Shown: positions 1 to 4,523 of the stretch, one piece after another
Position numbering within the stretch: position 1 is the stretch's first letter
Layout of the letters: every line of letters starts with the position of its first letter
Assembly (NCBI GenBank): GCA_035527235.1
Contig: DATLAV010000176.1
Span: 1-6,775 of the forward strand
Direction of reading: 5' to 3'
Origin: BS750m-G28 sp035527235
Lineage (GTDB): Archaea; Thermoproteota; Bathyarchaeia; TCS64
Length of the DNA: 6,775 nt
The notes under the pieces: model-generated
The model's input: only the letters and a program-made list of their open reading frames with translations
Database searches by the model: none
What the model was told of the DNA's origin: nothing
Made by a program: the position numbers and the translations under genes

Positions 1-42
1 TAACTGGAAGGATCTACCTGGGTCTCCCGTCCCAGCAAACAT
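1..42 (-). CDS. Possible start of a minus-strand gene running off the left edge
   Basis: An ATG at 42 (minus strand) opens a frame that stays open to the window edge, giving 14 residues (MFAGTGDPGRSFQL). A GGGGT purine stretch lies six bases ahead of it, a reasonable Shine-Dalgarno site, and two A/T-rich TATA-like boxes lie further upstream. Fourteen residues are too few to name a family. The call rests on the start-site context only; it could be a chance open frame. Confidence 0.3.
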   Translation of the reverse strand, partial: MFAGTGDPGRSFQL

Positions 43-86
43 TAATTACCCCAACGGGCCACCCTTCATAATGATATGGATCCAGG

Positions 87-108
87 GTAAATAAATCACA
101 TAAATATA
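87..108 (-). promoter_or_regulatory. TATA-like boxes for the left-edge gene
   Basis: Read on the minus strand, this AT-rich stretch holds TATATTTA (108-101) and ATTTATTTAC (96-87), both resembling archaeal TATA elements. Either would place the transcription start roughly at 65-80, ahead of the ATG at 42. It stands out from the GC-rich surroundings, but no transcript evidence can be seen here. Confidence 0.3.
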
Positions 109-110
109 CC

Positions 111-130
111 AAAAAAGCGTTTCTCGAAAC
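111..130 (-). terminator. Possible terminator of the disrupted PAC2 copy
   Basis: On the minus strand the palindrome GTTTCGAGAAAC (130-119) is followed by a run of six T (116-111), about 30 bases after the stop codon of the broken PAC2-family copy. Oligo-T tracts end transcription in archaea, and the hairpin is too tight to add much. The site makes sense as the original 3' end of that gene. Confidence 0.3.
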
Positions 131-161
131 CTCATGAAATATTTGGGAACTAAAAGGAACG

Positions 162-192
162 CTAGCTGATGTATCGGAGGGATTTCTCCTCT
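162..192 (-). pseudogene. C-terminal tail of disrupted PAC2-family paralog
   Basis: Read on the minus strand this encodes EEKSLRYIS followed by a TAG stop (164-162). The intact PAC2-family protein at 1794-2627 ends EEKSFRYIS, so eight of nine residues agree. At the DNA level 25 of 29 bases match (164-192 against 1796-1824 by eye). The match stops exactly at base 192, where the insertion sequence begins. This is therefore the 3' end of a second PAC2-family gene whose body lies on the other side of the element at 1304-1557. The segment for residues about 195-268 is absent from both sides. Confidence 0.8.
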
Positions 193-215
193 GCGCGCCA
201 GCACGTTGCTATATT
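193..215. repeat. Left terminal inverted repeat of the IS
   Basis: The 23 bases from GCGCGCCAGC to CTATATT are the reverse complement of 1281-1303 except for one position (A at 203 where the right-end repeat predicts G). The repeat lies 21 bases beyond the transposase stop codon, where the transposase-binding end of the element is expected. Confidence 0.85.
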
Positions 216-235
216 ACATGTTTATGTCAACTCCT

Positions 236-1222
236 TTACCACCAGAACGACGACAACGACCTAGCCTTCCAGGGCCTACCCAGCCGAAGAGCCGCCACAG
301 CCACCAACAGCATCGTGATCACACAGAGCACAACGTGAACCATGACATTTCTAAGACCCCTGATCTTCAGACACCCCAGGCCAACAAGATCAAGCCTAGA
401 GTTCACCCTCTCAACCGAGGCCCTCCCTAACCCGTAGACCCTCCTCTCCTCAGCCGGACCATGCACCCTAAAGCGCTGGTCCACCCTGAGCACCTCTTCC
501 CCACGCCTCTGATTAGACATATAAGGGATGACCGGCTCAGCCCCGTGCTCCTCGATGAGGTCTCTCACATTCTCGCTGCTGTACTGGCTGTCAGCCACCA
601 CAGCCTTAAACCCCTCAACCACCAACGAAGCCTTATCCACGAGATCTCCGGCATGTTTCTTCTCGTTTTCATTAGCTGAAGCCACGACCACAGCAACAGG
701 CAGATCAGAGTCCGCATCCACAGCAAGGTGAGCCTTATAGCCCAAGTCATAGGTCTTGCCGTCTCTTCCCACACGGCTCTCAGGATCAGAAAAACCATGG
801 CTATCATCACCTGGATCCCGCCTGCTCCACGCCTTGATGAAGGTAGCGTCCAGAACCAGCGCTTCACCTTTAACGATGCCTCCTTCAACAAGCTCCTCCA
901 GGAGGCTGGCCATTATGTCTTCAAGCCTCTCGGGGCCGATGTGGTTCCTGAACCTAGTAAGCTGGGATGGGTGGTAGGGCTTCTCCCGTTCCTCGATGTC
1001 GCAGATCTCTCTGAGGGCCTCGTCGTTCCAGAGCCTTCGGTAGAGCTCCCTGTCGCTGGGGATGTGTCTAAGCTGTTTCACTATCAACGCTTTGAAGATG
1101 CCCAGTGGGCTTCTGGGAGGCTTTCCTGGGCCTGTCTTGTGATAGGGCTGGGAGATGGTTTCCTCTATGTCGTGGAGGTTCAGCATTGAGAGGATGGATG
1201 CTATATCCTCACGTTTCTCCAT
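236..1222 (-). CDS. IS5/IS1182-like DDE transposase
   Basis: This 328-residue protein cuts and rejoins the element's DNA ends through an RNase H-like DDE domain. The N-terminal region (about 37-110, with the stretch PRSPLGIFKALIVKQLR) matches the DUF772-type transposase domain that precedes the catalytic core in IS5 and IS1182 relatives. The likely catalytic triad is D125 (in LVLDAT), D211 (in VVADSQYSS) and E271 (in RASVERVNSR), with R267 and R276 placed as in the R-x3-E motif. The segment around 155-180 (DLGYKAHLAVDA) is typical of DDE_Tnp_1. Length and motifs are complete and no stop or frameshift is seen. ATG at 1222 lies 58 bases inside the right inverted repeat, and the TAA stop lies just inside the left one. 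It is oriented like the broken PAC2 gene it interrupts. Confidence 0.95.
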   Translation of the reverse strand: MEKREDIASILSMLNLHDIEETISQPYHKTGPGKPPRSPLGIFKALIVKQLRHIPSDRELYRRLWNDEALREICDIEEREKPYHPSQLTRFRNHIGPERLEDIMASLLEELVEGGIVKGEALVLDATFIKAWSRRDPGDDSHGFSDPESRVGRDGKTYDLGYKAHLAVDADSDLPVAVVVASANENEKKHAGDLVDKASLVVEGFKAVVADSQYSSENVRDLIEEHGAEPVIPYMSNQRRGEEVLRVDQRFRVHGPAEERRVYGLGRASVERVNSRLDLVGLGCLKIRGLRNVMVHVVLCVITMLLVAVAALRLGRPWKARSLSSFWW

Positions 1223-1280
1223 CTTTAGCTGAGTCTAAACCAAACGAGAATATTTGTTGCACGGAAATGCTAACTCTAGG

Positions 1281-1303
1281 AATATAGCAACGCGCTGGCG
1301 CGC
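1281..1303. repeat. Right terminal inverted repeat of the IS
   Basis: The 23 bases from AATATAGCAA to GGCGCGC pair with 193-215 at 22 of 23 positions. Beyond 1303 the sequence at once becomes PAC2-paralog coding sequence, which marks the outer boundary of the element. Confidence 0.85.
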
Positions 1304-1557
1304 GCCGACGAGTATACCGTTGAGCCCGTTCACCGCCCCCTCAACCTCGAGGAAACTCACAACGCATCTCTCGAGCTCCTCCTTGAGCCCCTCATCGGTG
1401 TAGACCTCGTACACGTGGGACTCATCGGAGTATCCGCTCGGTACGCCGCTATAGCGTAGATACGCTGGACCTTGTATTTGGTAGAGGACTCCACTACAGT
1501 CTCCGCCAGCTTCAGCGCCTTTTCGATGTTCTTCGAGCTATGAACACCAGAGACATA
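1304..1557 (-). pseudogene. Central fragment of disrupted PAC2-family paralog, frameshifted
   Basis: Read on the minus strand this is a broken second copy of the adjacent PAC2-family gene. Bases 1557-1441 encode a stretch aligning with residues about 110-148 of the intact protein (KYKVQRIYAIAAY against KYNVRLIYTMAAY). The frame then shifts: one C appears to be missing at about 1440/1441 (TAC-CGA where TAC-CCG is expected). Bases 1439-1304 continue with the next part (VYEVYTDEGLKEELE, then EGAVNGLNGILVG), about 29 of 46 residues identical to the intact copy. An in-frame TAG lies just upstream (1560-1558) and no recognisable N-terminal third follows. The fragment is cut at 1304 by the insertion sequence, and its last nine codons lie at 162-192. 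It has diverged well beyond a recent copy, so it was an old paralog, now dead. Confidence 0.85.
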
Positions 1558-1630
1558 CTATGTAACAGCGTGGATAAAACAAACAAATTAGGATCCCTAT
1601 ACGGGCATCATTTATGGTCCAATCCATTGA

Positions 1631-1747
1631 CCAAATGCAGGAAGTGCCCCATTGACGATTGACTGGCCCGAGGGCCCAGCAGTCCTCGATGCGAACTTCG
1701 TGATCGTTAATGATCCGGGTGATGCGCATCTCGAAATAGATGATTAA
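1631..1747 (+). other. Unexplained remnant between PAC2 copies; possible 3' tail of a lost plus-strand gene
   Basis: Bases 1558-1793 contain no confident gene. On the plus strand an open frame with no good start runs from after a TGA at 1628 to a TAA at 1745-1747. It ends in an acidic tail (DWPEGPAVLDANFVIVNDPG, then DAHLEIDD) and has the purine-first, pyrimidine-third codon pattern common in real genes. A T-rich run (1771-1777) follows the stop. In exact register on the other strand lies a 63-codon frame (1729-1538, beginning MRITRIINDHEV) with a TATA-like box about 29 bases ahead of its ATG. Only one can be the original coding strand, if either. I recognise neither. Confidence 0.25.
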
Positions 1748-1757
1748 AACTCACATG

Positions 1758-1766
1758 TTTTATATT
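1758..1766 (-). promoter_or_regulatory. TATA-like box between the PAC2 copies
   Basis: On the minus strand this reads AATATAAAA, a good archaeal TATA match, 29 bases before an ATG at 1729. That is the spacing expected for a nearly leaderless transcript running left into the PAC2 remnant. It may be the old promoter of the disrupted paralog or of a replaced N-terminal region. Confidence 0.3.
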
Positions 1767-1767
1767 A

Positions 1768-1777
1768 GTGTTTTTTT
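1768..1777 (+). terminator. Oligo-T tract, possible plus-strand terminator
   Basis: Seven consecutive T (1771-1777) on the plus strand, with a T-rich lead-in, lie 24 bases after the TAA of the orphan plus-strand frame ending at 1747. Archaeal RNA polymerase can terminate at such tracts without a hairpin. It could also be plain AT-rich spacer. Confidence 0.25.
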
Positions 1778-1793
1778 AGCCATGCATCTCGCT

Positions 1794-2627
1794 TCAGCTA
1801 ATATATCTGAAGGATTTCTCCTCTTTCTTGATGGGATCATCTAGATCAGGATCTTCCCCCAAGCTTTTACGGATAGAGGCGTCAATCTTCTTCGCCCTCT
1901 TCTCGAGGGGCGTCATGTCGACCTCTAATCCCAACAATGACGTGAGCCTCTCAAGGACCGCTTTCGATGAGAGGTGCTGGGGGACGTTTGCGTACCTGAT
2001 CTCCCCCATGAGGCAGACACCGTCGATGCCCCTGTTCTTGGCGAGGCCTATCAGGATCCCGTTCAGGCCGTTGACTGCCCCCTCGCCCTCGATGAAGCCG
2101 ACATCGTGCTTCTCCAGCTCTTCACGGAGTTTCTCGTCCGTGTAGATGCCGTATACGCGAGGTTTATCGACGTAGTCGTTGGGGTAGGCAGCCATGGTGT
2201 AGATGAGCCGAACATTATACTTGACCGCGAGGTCCACAACCTTCTCCCCCAGCCTCATCGCTTCCTCGGGGGTGGATGGCTGGGCGTCCCCAACGCAGAA
2301 CAGGATGTCCTCCTCGGTTGAGGCGTAGAAGCGATGGCGCAGTGGCGGAAGCTCGGCGAGGCTGTCTTTGTAGACAATGGCGTTCTGCATGTACCTGATC
2401 TCCGCGAACCGCTTCGCCTTCAGGCGTCGTCTGAGGTAGTCGGCGGATATCTTCGCCAGGTAGCCCATTCCCGGCCAAGCGGCGATCATAATGGGCTCTT
2501 TCAGTTCGGGCTGCGAGAAGTACTGGATTTCCAATGGACTCTTGATATGAGTTGGTGGGCTTCCATTAAACCTTTTCATGGAGCCTGTTTGAATGGCGCC
2601 TGGGACGGGTAACCTCTCGGGCGTCAT
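1794..2627 (-). CDS. PAC2-family protein (proteasome assembly chaperone-like)
   Basis: A 277-residue cytoplasmic protein of the PAC2 family (DUF75; archaeal PbaA/PbaB and eukaryotic PAC1/PAC2). Studied members help proteasome alpha subunits or related complexes assemble; many archaeal paralogs have no known partner. The fold's hallmark first strand and glycine loop appear as PIMIAAWPGMGYLAK (45-59), followed by a helix. Further conserved parts are LIYTMAAYPND (141-151), RVYGIYTDE (157-165) and the glycine-rich GEGAVNGLNGILIGLAKNRG (181-200), then GVCLMGEI. The C-terminal tail (about 240-277) is charged and probably helical. The first 30 residues lie ahead of the family core; M17 (ATG at 2579) is an alternative start, and neither has a strong ribosome site. 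A frameshifted, IS-interrupted paralog lies just downstream on the same strand (1304-1557 and 162-192), so the two were a tandem pair. Confidence 0.93.
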   Translation of the reverse strand: MTPERLPVPGAIQTGSMKRFNGSPPTHIKSPLEIQYFSQPELKEPIMIAAWPGMGYLAKISADYLRRRLKAKRFAEIRYMQNAIVYKDSLAELPPLRHRFYASTEEDILFCVGDAQPSTPEEAMRLGEKVVDLAVKYNVRLIYTMAAYPNDYVDKPRVYGIYTDEKLREELEKHDVGFIEGEGAVNGLNGILIGLAKNRGIDGVCLMGEIRYANVPQHLSSKAVLERLTSLLGLEVDMTPLEKRAKKIDASIRKSLGEDPDLDDPIKKEEKSFRYIS

Positions 2628-2676
2628 ACTCGCCCTTTACTCTCATCACGTGAGAGAGACCGTGTGATGATTTCGT

Positions 2677-2724
2677 GTTAAGAGGAGCCCTTTTCCACAG
2701 GTCTCTTAACCCGCACGATATAAC
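2677..2724 (-). promoter_or_regulatory. Promoter of PAC2-family gene with inverted repeat around the start site
   Basis: On the minus strand GTTATATC (2724-2717) resembles a TATA box and predicts a transcription start near 2692. A perfect 8-bp inverted repeat, GTTAAGAG at 2677-2684 and CTCTTAAC at 2703-2710, brackets that point, one arm between TATA and start and the other just downstream. This is the layout of a repressor operator; it could also form a 5' hairpin. A second smaller repeat lies in the leader (TCATCAC 2643-2649, GTGATGA 2664-2670), overlapping a TCACGTGA palindrome (2646-2653). Confidence 0.35.
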
Positions 2725-2833
2725 TCTCGGGTTGCTACAAGAGCATGGGACATTATTTACATGGGTGAGACAAAACATAGATAAGTCGAAGGCCATCGAA
2801 GGGGGGTTAATGAGGCTTTCCTGCAACAGAACC

Positions 2834-2841
2834 ATATTAAA
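2834..2841 (+). promoter_or_regulatory. TATA-like box ahead of structured element
   Basis: ATATTAAA, followed about 25 bases later by the first paired base (2867) of the foldable element at 2867-2951. The spacing matches an archaeal promoter whose transcript would begin just before that element. Confidence 0.35.
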
Positions 2842-2866
2842 CATTTCAGGCGGTTCTATAGCCGGA

Positions 2867-2951
2867 GTGTAACGGGCGACCCCTGGACGGATCAGAAATT
2901 GGGGGTGACATCTCCGTCAGGGGGGAAAAGGGTTGATAGCCCCGGTTACGC
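2867..2951 (+). ncRNA. Candidate structured RNA or leader element upstream of HTH/zinc-ribbon gene
   Basis: The 85 bases can close on themselves. Outer helix: 2867-2873 (GTGTAAC) pairs with 2945-2951 (GTTACGC), seven pairs including one G-T wobble, and may continue as GGG 2874-2876 with CCC 2941-2943. Inner helix: CCCCTG (2880-2885) with CAGGGG (2918-2923), then after a bulged G2886, ACGGA (2887-2891) with TCCGT (2913-2917), eleven pairs in all. The apical loop is 21 bases (2892-2912). A purine-rich strand (2924-2938, GGAAAAGGGTTGATA) returns to the outer helix and could instead form a small GGG/CCC hairpin. The wobble pair works as RNA only on the plus strand. A TATA-like box sits at the right distance upstream, and the next ATG is 40 bases downstream. 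It is not a canonical tRNA (no T-loop, no normal anticodon arm) and I recognise no riboswitch class or C/D or H/ACA motif. Confidence 0.35.
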
Positions 2952-2962
2952 GCAGTTGTCAA

Positions 2963-2990
2963 GTATTAACGAGGTTAGAGGATACTCTGC
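2963..2990 (+). promoter_or_regulatory. Start region of HTH/zinc-ribbon gene: TATA-like box and hairpin covering the SD
   Basis: GTATTAA (2963-2969) could be a TATA box giving a transcript beginning close to the ATG at 2991. If the transcript instead starts further upstream, the only purine-rich ribosome-binding site (AGAGGA, 2977-2982) is caught in the palindrome AGAG-GATA-CTCT (2977-2988) directly before the start codon. That hairpin would hide the site. The two readings imply different control, by promoter or by RNA. Confidence 0.3.
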
Positions 2991-3332
2991 ATGTTGGATA
3001 GGATGATGTGGTCGGAGGACGAGGTAGTTAAGCTCGAGACCCTATACAAGTCGGGTATGTCGATGGATGAGATAGAGAACGCCCTCCCCCACAGGTCTAG
3101 GAACGCGATCCGTCAGAAGGCTTCACGTCTGGGCCTCAAGAGGCCGATCTCCATCAGGTCGGTGAGCAGCTCCCAGACGGTCATCCGCTGCTCTAGCAGC
3201 GAGGAGGGCGAGGAGTACCTCTTCAAGTGCGGGGAGTGCGGCGGATGGATCTACGTGAGCCTCGAAGAGGGGAGCCCCGACAGGACCATTGAATGCCCAC
3301 AGTGTAGGGCCGTCTCGAGATACGTCGCGTGA
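2991..3332 (+). CDS. Small HTH (Myb/SANT-like) plus zinc-ribbon protein
   Basis: A 113-residue protein that probably binds DNA. Residues 7-50 form a tri-helical Myb/SANT-like helix-turn-helix: it begins at W7 (WSEDEVVKLETLY), has a turn at SGMSMDEI and a recognition-type helix RSRNAIRQKASRLGL. Such domains occur in archaeal, phage and mobile-element DNA-binding proteins. A serine-rich linker (52-70) leads to a C-terminal zinc ribbon with CxxC pairs at C80/C83 and C102/C105. ATG at 2991 is used; M5 and M6 are alternatives, with W7 as the first core residue. The next gene (RusA-family) begins 66 bases on, in the same frame with no intervening stop after this one's TGA. A transcription-factor-like or nuclease-accessory role is inference; I know no named homologue. 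Confidence 0.85.
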   Translation: MLDRMMWSEDEVVKLETLYKSGMSMDEIENALPHRSRNAIRQKASRLGLKRPISIRSVSSSQTVIRCSSSEEGEEYLFKCGECGGWIYVSLEEGSPDRTIECPQCRAVSRYVA

Positions 3333-3357
3333 GCTCCCCTCACCCTTGATGCCAAGG

Positions 3358-3366
3358 TCTTTATTT
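3358..3366 (+). promoter_or_regulatory. TATA-like box of RusA-family gene
   Basis: TCTTTATTT preceded by AAGG (3354-3357, like a BRE) lies 33-41 bases before the TTG at 3399. This would give a very short leader and supports the TTG start. Confidence 0.35.
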
Positions 3367-3398
3367 CTCTGCGGCACGTTTCTATAGGGCCGACGAGG

Positions 3399-3824
3399 TT
3401 GAGGCAGGTCTCATTCGAGGTCATGGGTCAGGCTGTCCCCAAGGCGCGAGCTAGGGTCGTTACCAGAGGGAAGAGGAGGTTCGCGTTTACACCTAAGAAG
3501 GTGAAGGAGTGGGAGAGCATTGTGCGGGGAGAAGCCGAGAAGCACTTCGAGTCGGCGTACGACTGGCCCGTTGTAGTAACTCTGATCTTCTATATGCCCA
3601 GGCCTAAGAGCAGGCGCCTTGACATCTGGGTCCCCACGACGCCGGATCTGGACAACCTGGAGAAGTCGATCCTCGACGCCCTGAACGGAGTCGCGTACAC
3701 GGACGACCGCCTCGTGGTGGCGAAGAGCTCGTCTAAGAGGTATGTTACGGACGGTGAACCCCGGGTCAGCATCACGGTTACATCGATCAGGGATCAGATG
3801 AGCCTCGGGGAGTTTGGGTCCTAG
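3399..3824 (+). CDS. RusA-family Holliday junction resolvase homologue
   Basis: A 141-residue homologue of RusA, the homodimeric metal-dependent nuclease that cuts four-way DNA junctions. The signature PDLDNLEKSILDAL (82-95) is present. D83, D85 and K89 line up with the catalytic D70, D72 and K76 of Escherichia coli RusA, and D102/D103 in YTDDRLV match its D90/D91. The N-terminal strand and G-x-x-VPKARARV motif (10-20) are those of the Pfam RusA family, longer than in the E. coli protein. The start is TTG at 3399, because residues 1-9 (MRQVSFEVM) form the expected first strand; ATG at 3423 would cut it off. GAGG directly abuts the TTG, too close to be a normal ribosome site, so the message may be leaderless. 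Archaea normally use Hjc/Hje, and RusA is mainly a phage, prophage and bacterial enzyme, so a viral source is plausible. No other phage gene is visible nearby. Confidence 0.9.
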   Translation: MRQVSFEVMGQAVPKARARVVTRGKRRFAFTPKKVKEWESIVRGEAEKHFESAYDWPVVVTLIFYMPRPKSRRLDIWVPTTPDLDNLEKSILDALNGVAYTDDRLVVAKSSSKRYVTDGEPRVSITVTSIRDQMSLGEFGS

Positions 3825-3856
3825 TCCGGGGACTTCCGCCTCTCCGGTTATCTACT

Positions 3857-3864
3857 CTTATATA
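3857..3864 (+). promoter_or_regulatory. TATA box of CBS-domain gene
   Basis: CTTATATA is the best TATA match in the window and lies 33 bases before the TTG at 3897, giving a leader of about ten bases. A short T run (3876-3880) follows it and could also end transcripts from the RusA-family gene. Confidence 0.5.
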
Positions 3865-3896
3865 CCGGTCGGACGTTTTTCTCGATTGGATAGGCA

Positions 3897-4451
3897 TTGG
3901 ATCTCGACATCAGCGCGAGGATGGTAGTGCGTGAGGTCATGTCCAGCCCCGTGATCTCGATCTCGGGGGACAGCAGCGTCGTGGAGGCCGCCAATCTCAT
4001 GAGTGCACAGAGGGTGGGCGCCGTCATCGTGAACGACGACAACGAGGAGCCCCTCGGCATCGTCACCGAGAGGGATCTCGTGTTCAGGGTGGTAGCGAAG
4101 GACGCGGTGCCCCACGAGGTGAAGGTGCGGGACGTGATGTCGTCGCCTCTAAAGGTGGTAGAGCCTGAGATAACCCTCGAGGAGGCTATGCGGATCATGG
4201 ACAGGCTCAACATAAGGAGGCTCGGGGTCACCTACAAGGGTAACCTAGAGGGTATCATCACCGATAAGGACATCTTGAGGGTGATTCCTACGCTCATCGA
4301 GATCGTGAGGGAGAGGTCCCGTATCGATTTGGAGAACTCGCCCATGGGGCCGGCCCTCGTGGGCTATTGTAGCAGGTGCGAGATGTACTCCAACAACCTG
4401 AGGAACGTCGACGGGGAGCTCCTCTGCGAGGACTGCCGGGCCGACGGCTGA
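3897..4451 (+). CDS. Two-CBS-domain protein with C-terminal zinc ribbon
   Basis: A 184-residue cytoplasmic protein. CBS pairs bind adenosyl ligands (AMP, ATP, S-adenosylmethionine) and act as energy or ligand sensors. CBS1 spans about 10-67 (VREVMSSPVISI to GIVTERDLVFRV) and CBS2 about 77-132 (VRDVMSSPLKVV to GIITDKDILRVI). Both have the hallmark G-I-[VI]-T-[ED]-[RK]-D strand-helix that contacts the ligand's ribose and phosphate. After a short helix, a four-cysteine knuckle (C158/C161 and C177/C180, GYCSRC and CEDC) makes a zinc ribbon, a combination seen in many archaeal CBS proteins. TTG at 3897 is chosen for its distance from the TATA box; ATG at 3921 (M9) would also keep CBS1 nearly whole. 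The ligand and target are unknown. It has its own promoter and is not clearly an operon partner of its neighbours. Confidence 0.92.
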   Translation: MDLDISARMVVREVMSSPVISISGDSSVVEAANLMSAQRVGAVIVNDDNEEPLGIVTERDLVFRVVAKDAVPHEVKVRDVMSSPLKVVEPEITLEEAMRIMDRLNIRRLGVTYKGNLEGIITDKDILRVIPTLIEIVRERSRIDLENSPMGPALVGYCSRCEMYSNNLRNVDGELLCEDCRADG

Positions 4452-4523
4452 AGGCCTACCGATGAGTATTACACCTCCATCGGGATCTCTTCCCAGATAC
4501 TTGTTGACAGGAAGTAGATACTG

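Larger units (their letters stand above)
193..1303 (-). mobile_element. IS5/IS1182-like insertion sequence, complete
   Basis: The element is bounded by 23-bp terminal inverted repeats (193-215 and 1281-1303) and contains one transposase gene that fills nearly all of it, typical of a simple insertion sequence of about 1.1 kb. Both ends meet PAC2-paralog sequence exactly: homology to the intact PAC2 gene stops at 192 on the left and begins at 1304 on the right. The outermost six bases, GCGCGC, are self-complementary. They could belong to the inverted repeats or be a 6-bp target duplication (193-198 and 1298-1303); in the second case the element is 199-1297. No other flanking direct repeat is seen, which fits an associated deletion in the target. 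The transposase frame is intact, so the element may be active. Confidence 0.85.

Noticed and set aside
728..1189. A 153-codon plus-strand frame within the IS
   Set aside because: It is antisense to the transposase, whose DDE motifs identify the true strand.
2566..2844. A 92-codon minus-strand frame overlapping the PAC2 start
   Set aside because: It spans the PAC2 promoter and enters the PAC2 gene in another frame. It has no domain and is not coding-like.
2675..2872. A 65-codon plus-strand frame beginning GTG
   Set aside because: It begins inside the inverted repeat at the PAC2 promoter, has no ribosome site or recognisable domain, and ends at the edge of the structured element. More likely non-coding.
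2867..2951. A tRNA gene
   Set aside because: The outer 7-bp helix resembles an acceptor stem, but the T-loop does not fit, there is no normal D or anticodon arm, and the 11-bp inner helix is incompatible with a tRNA.
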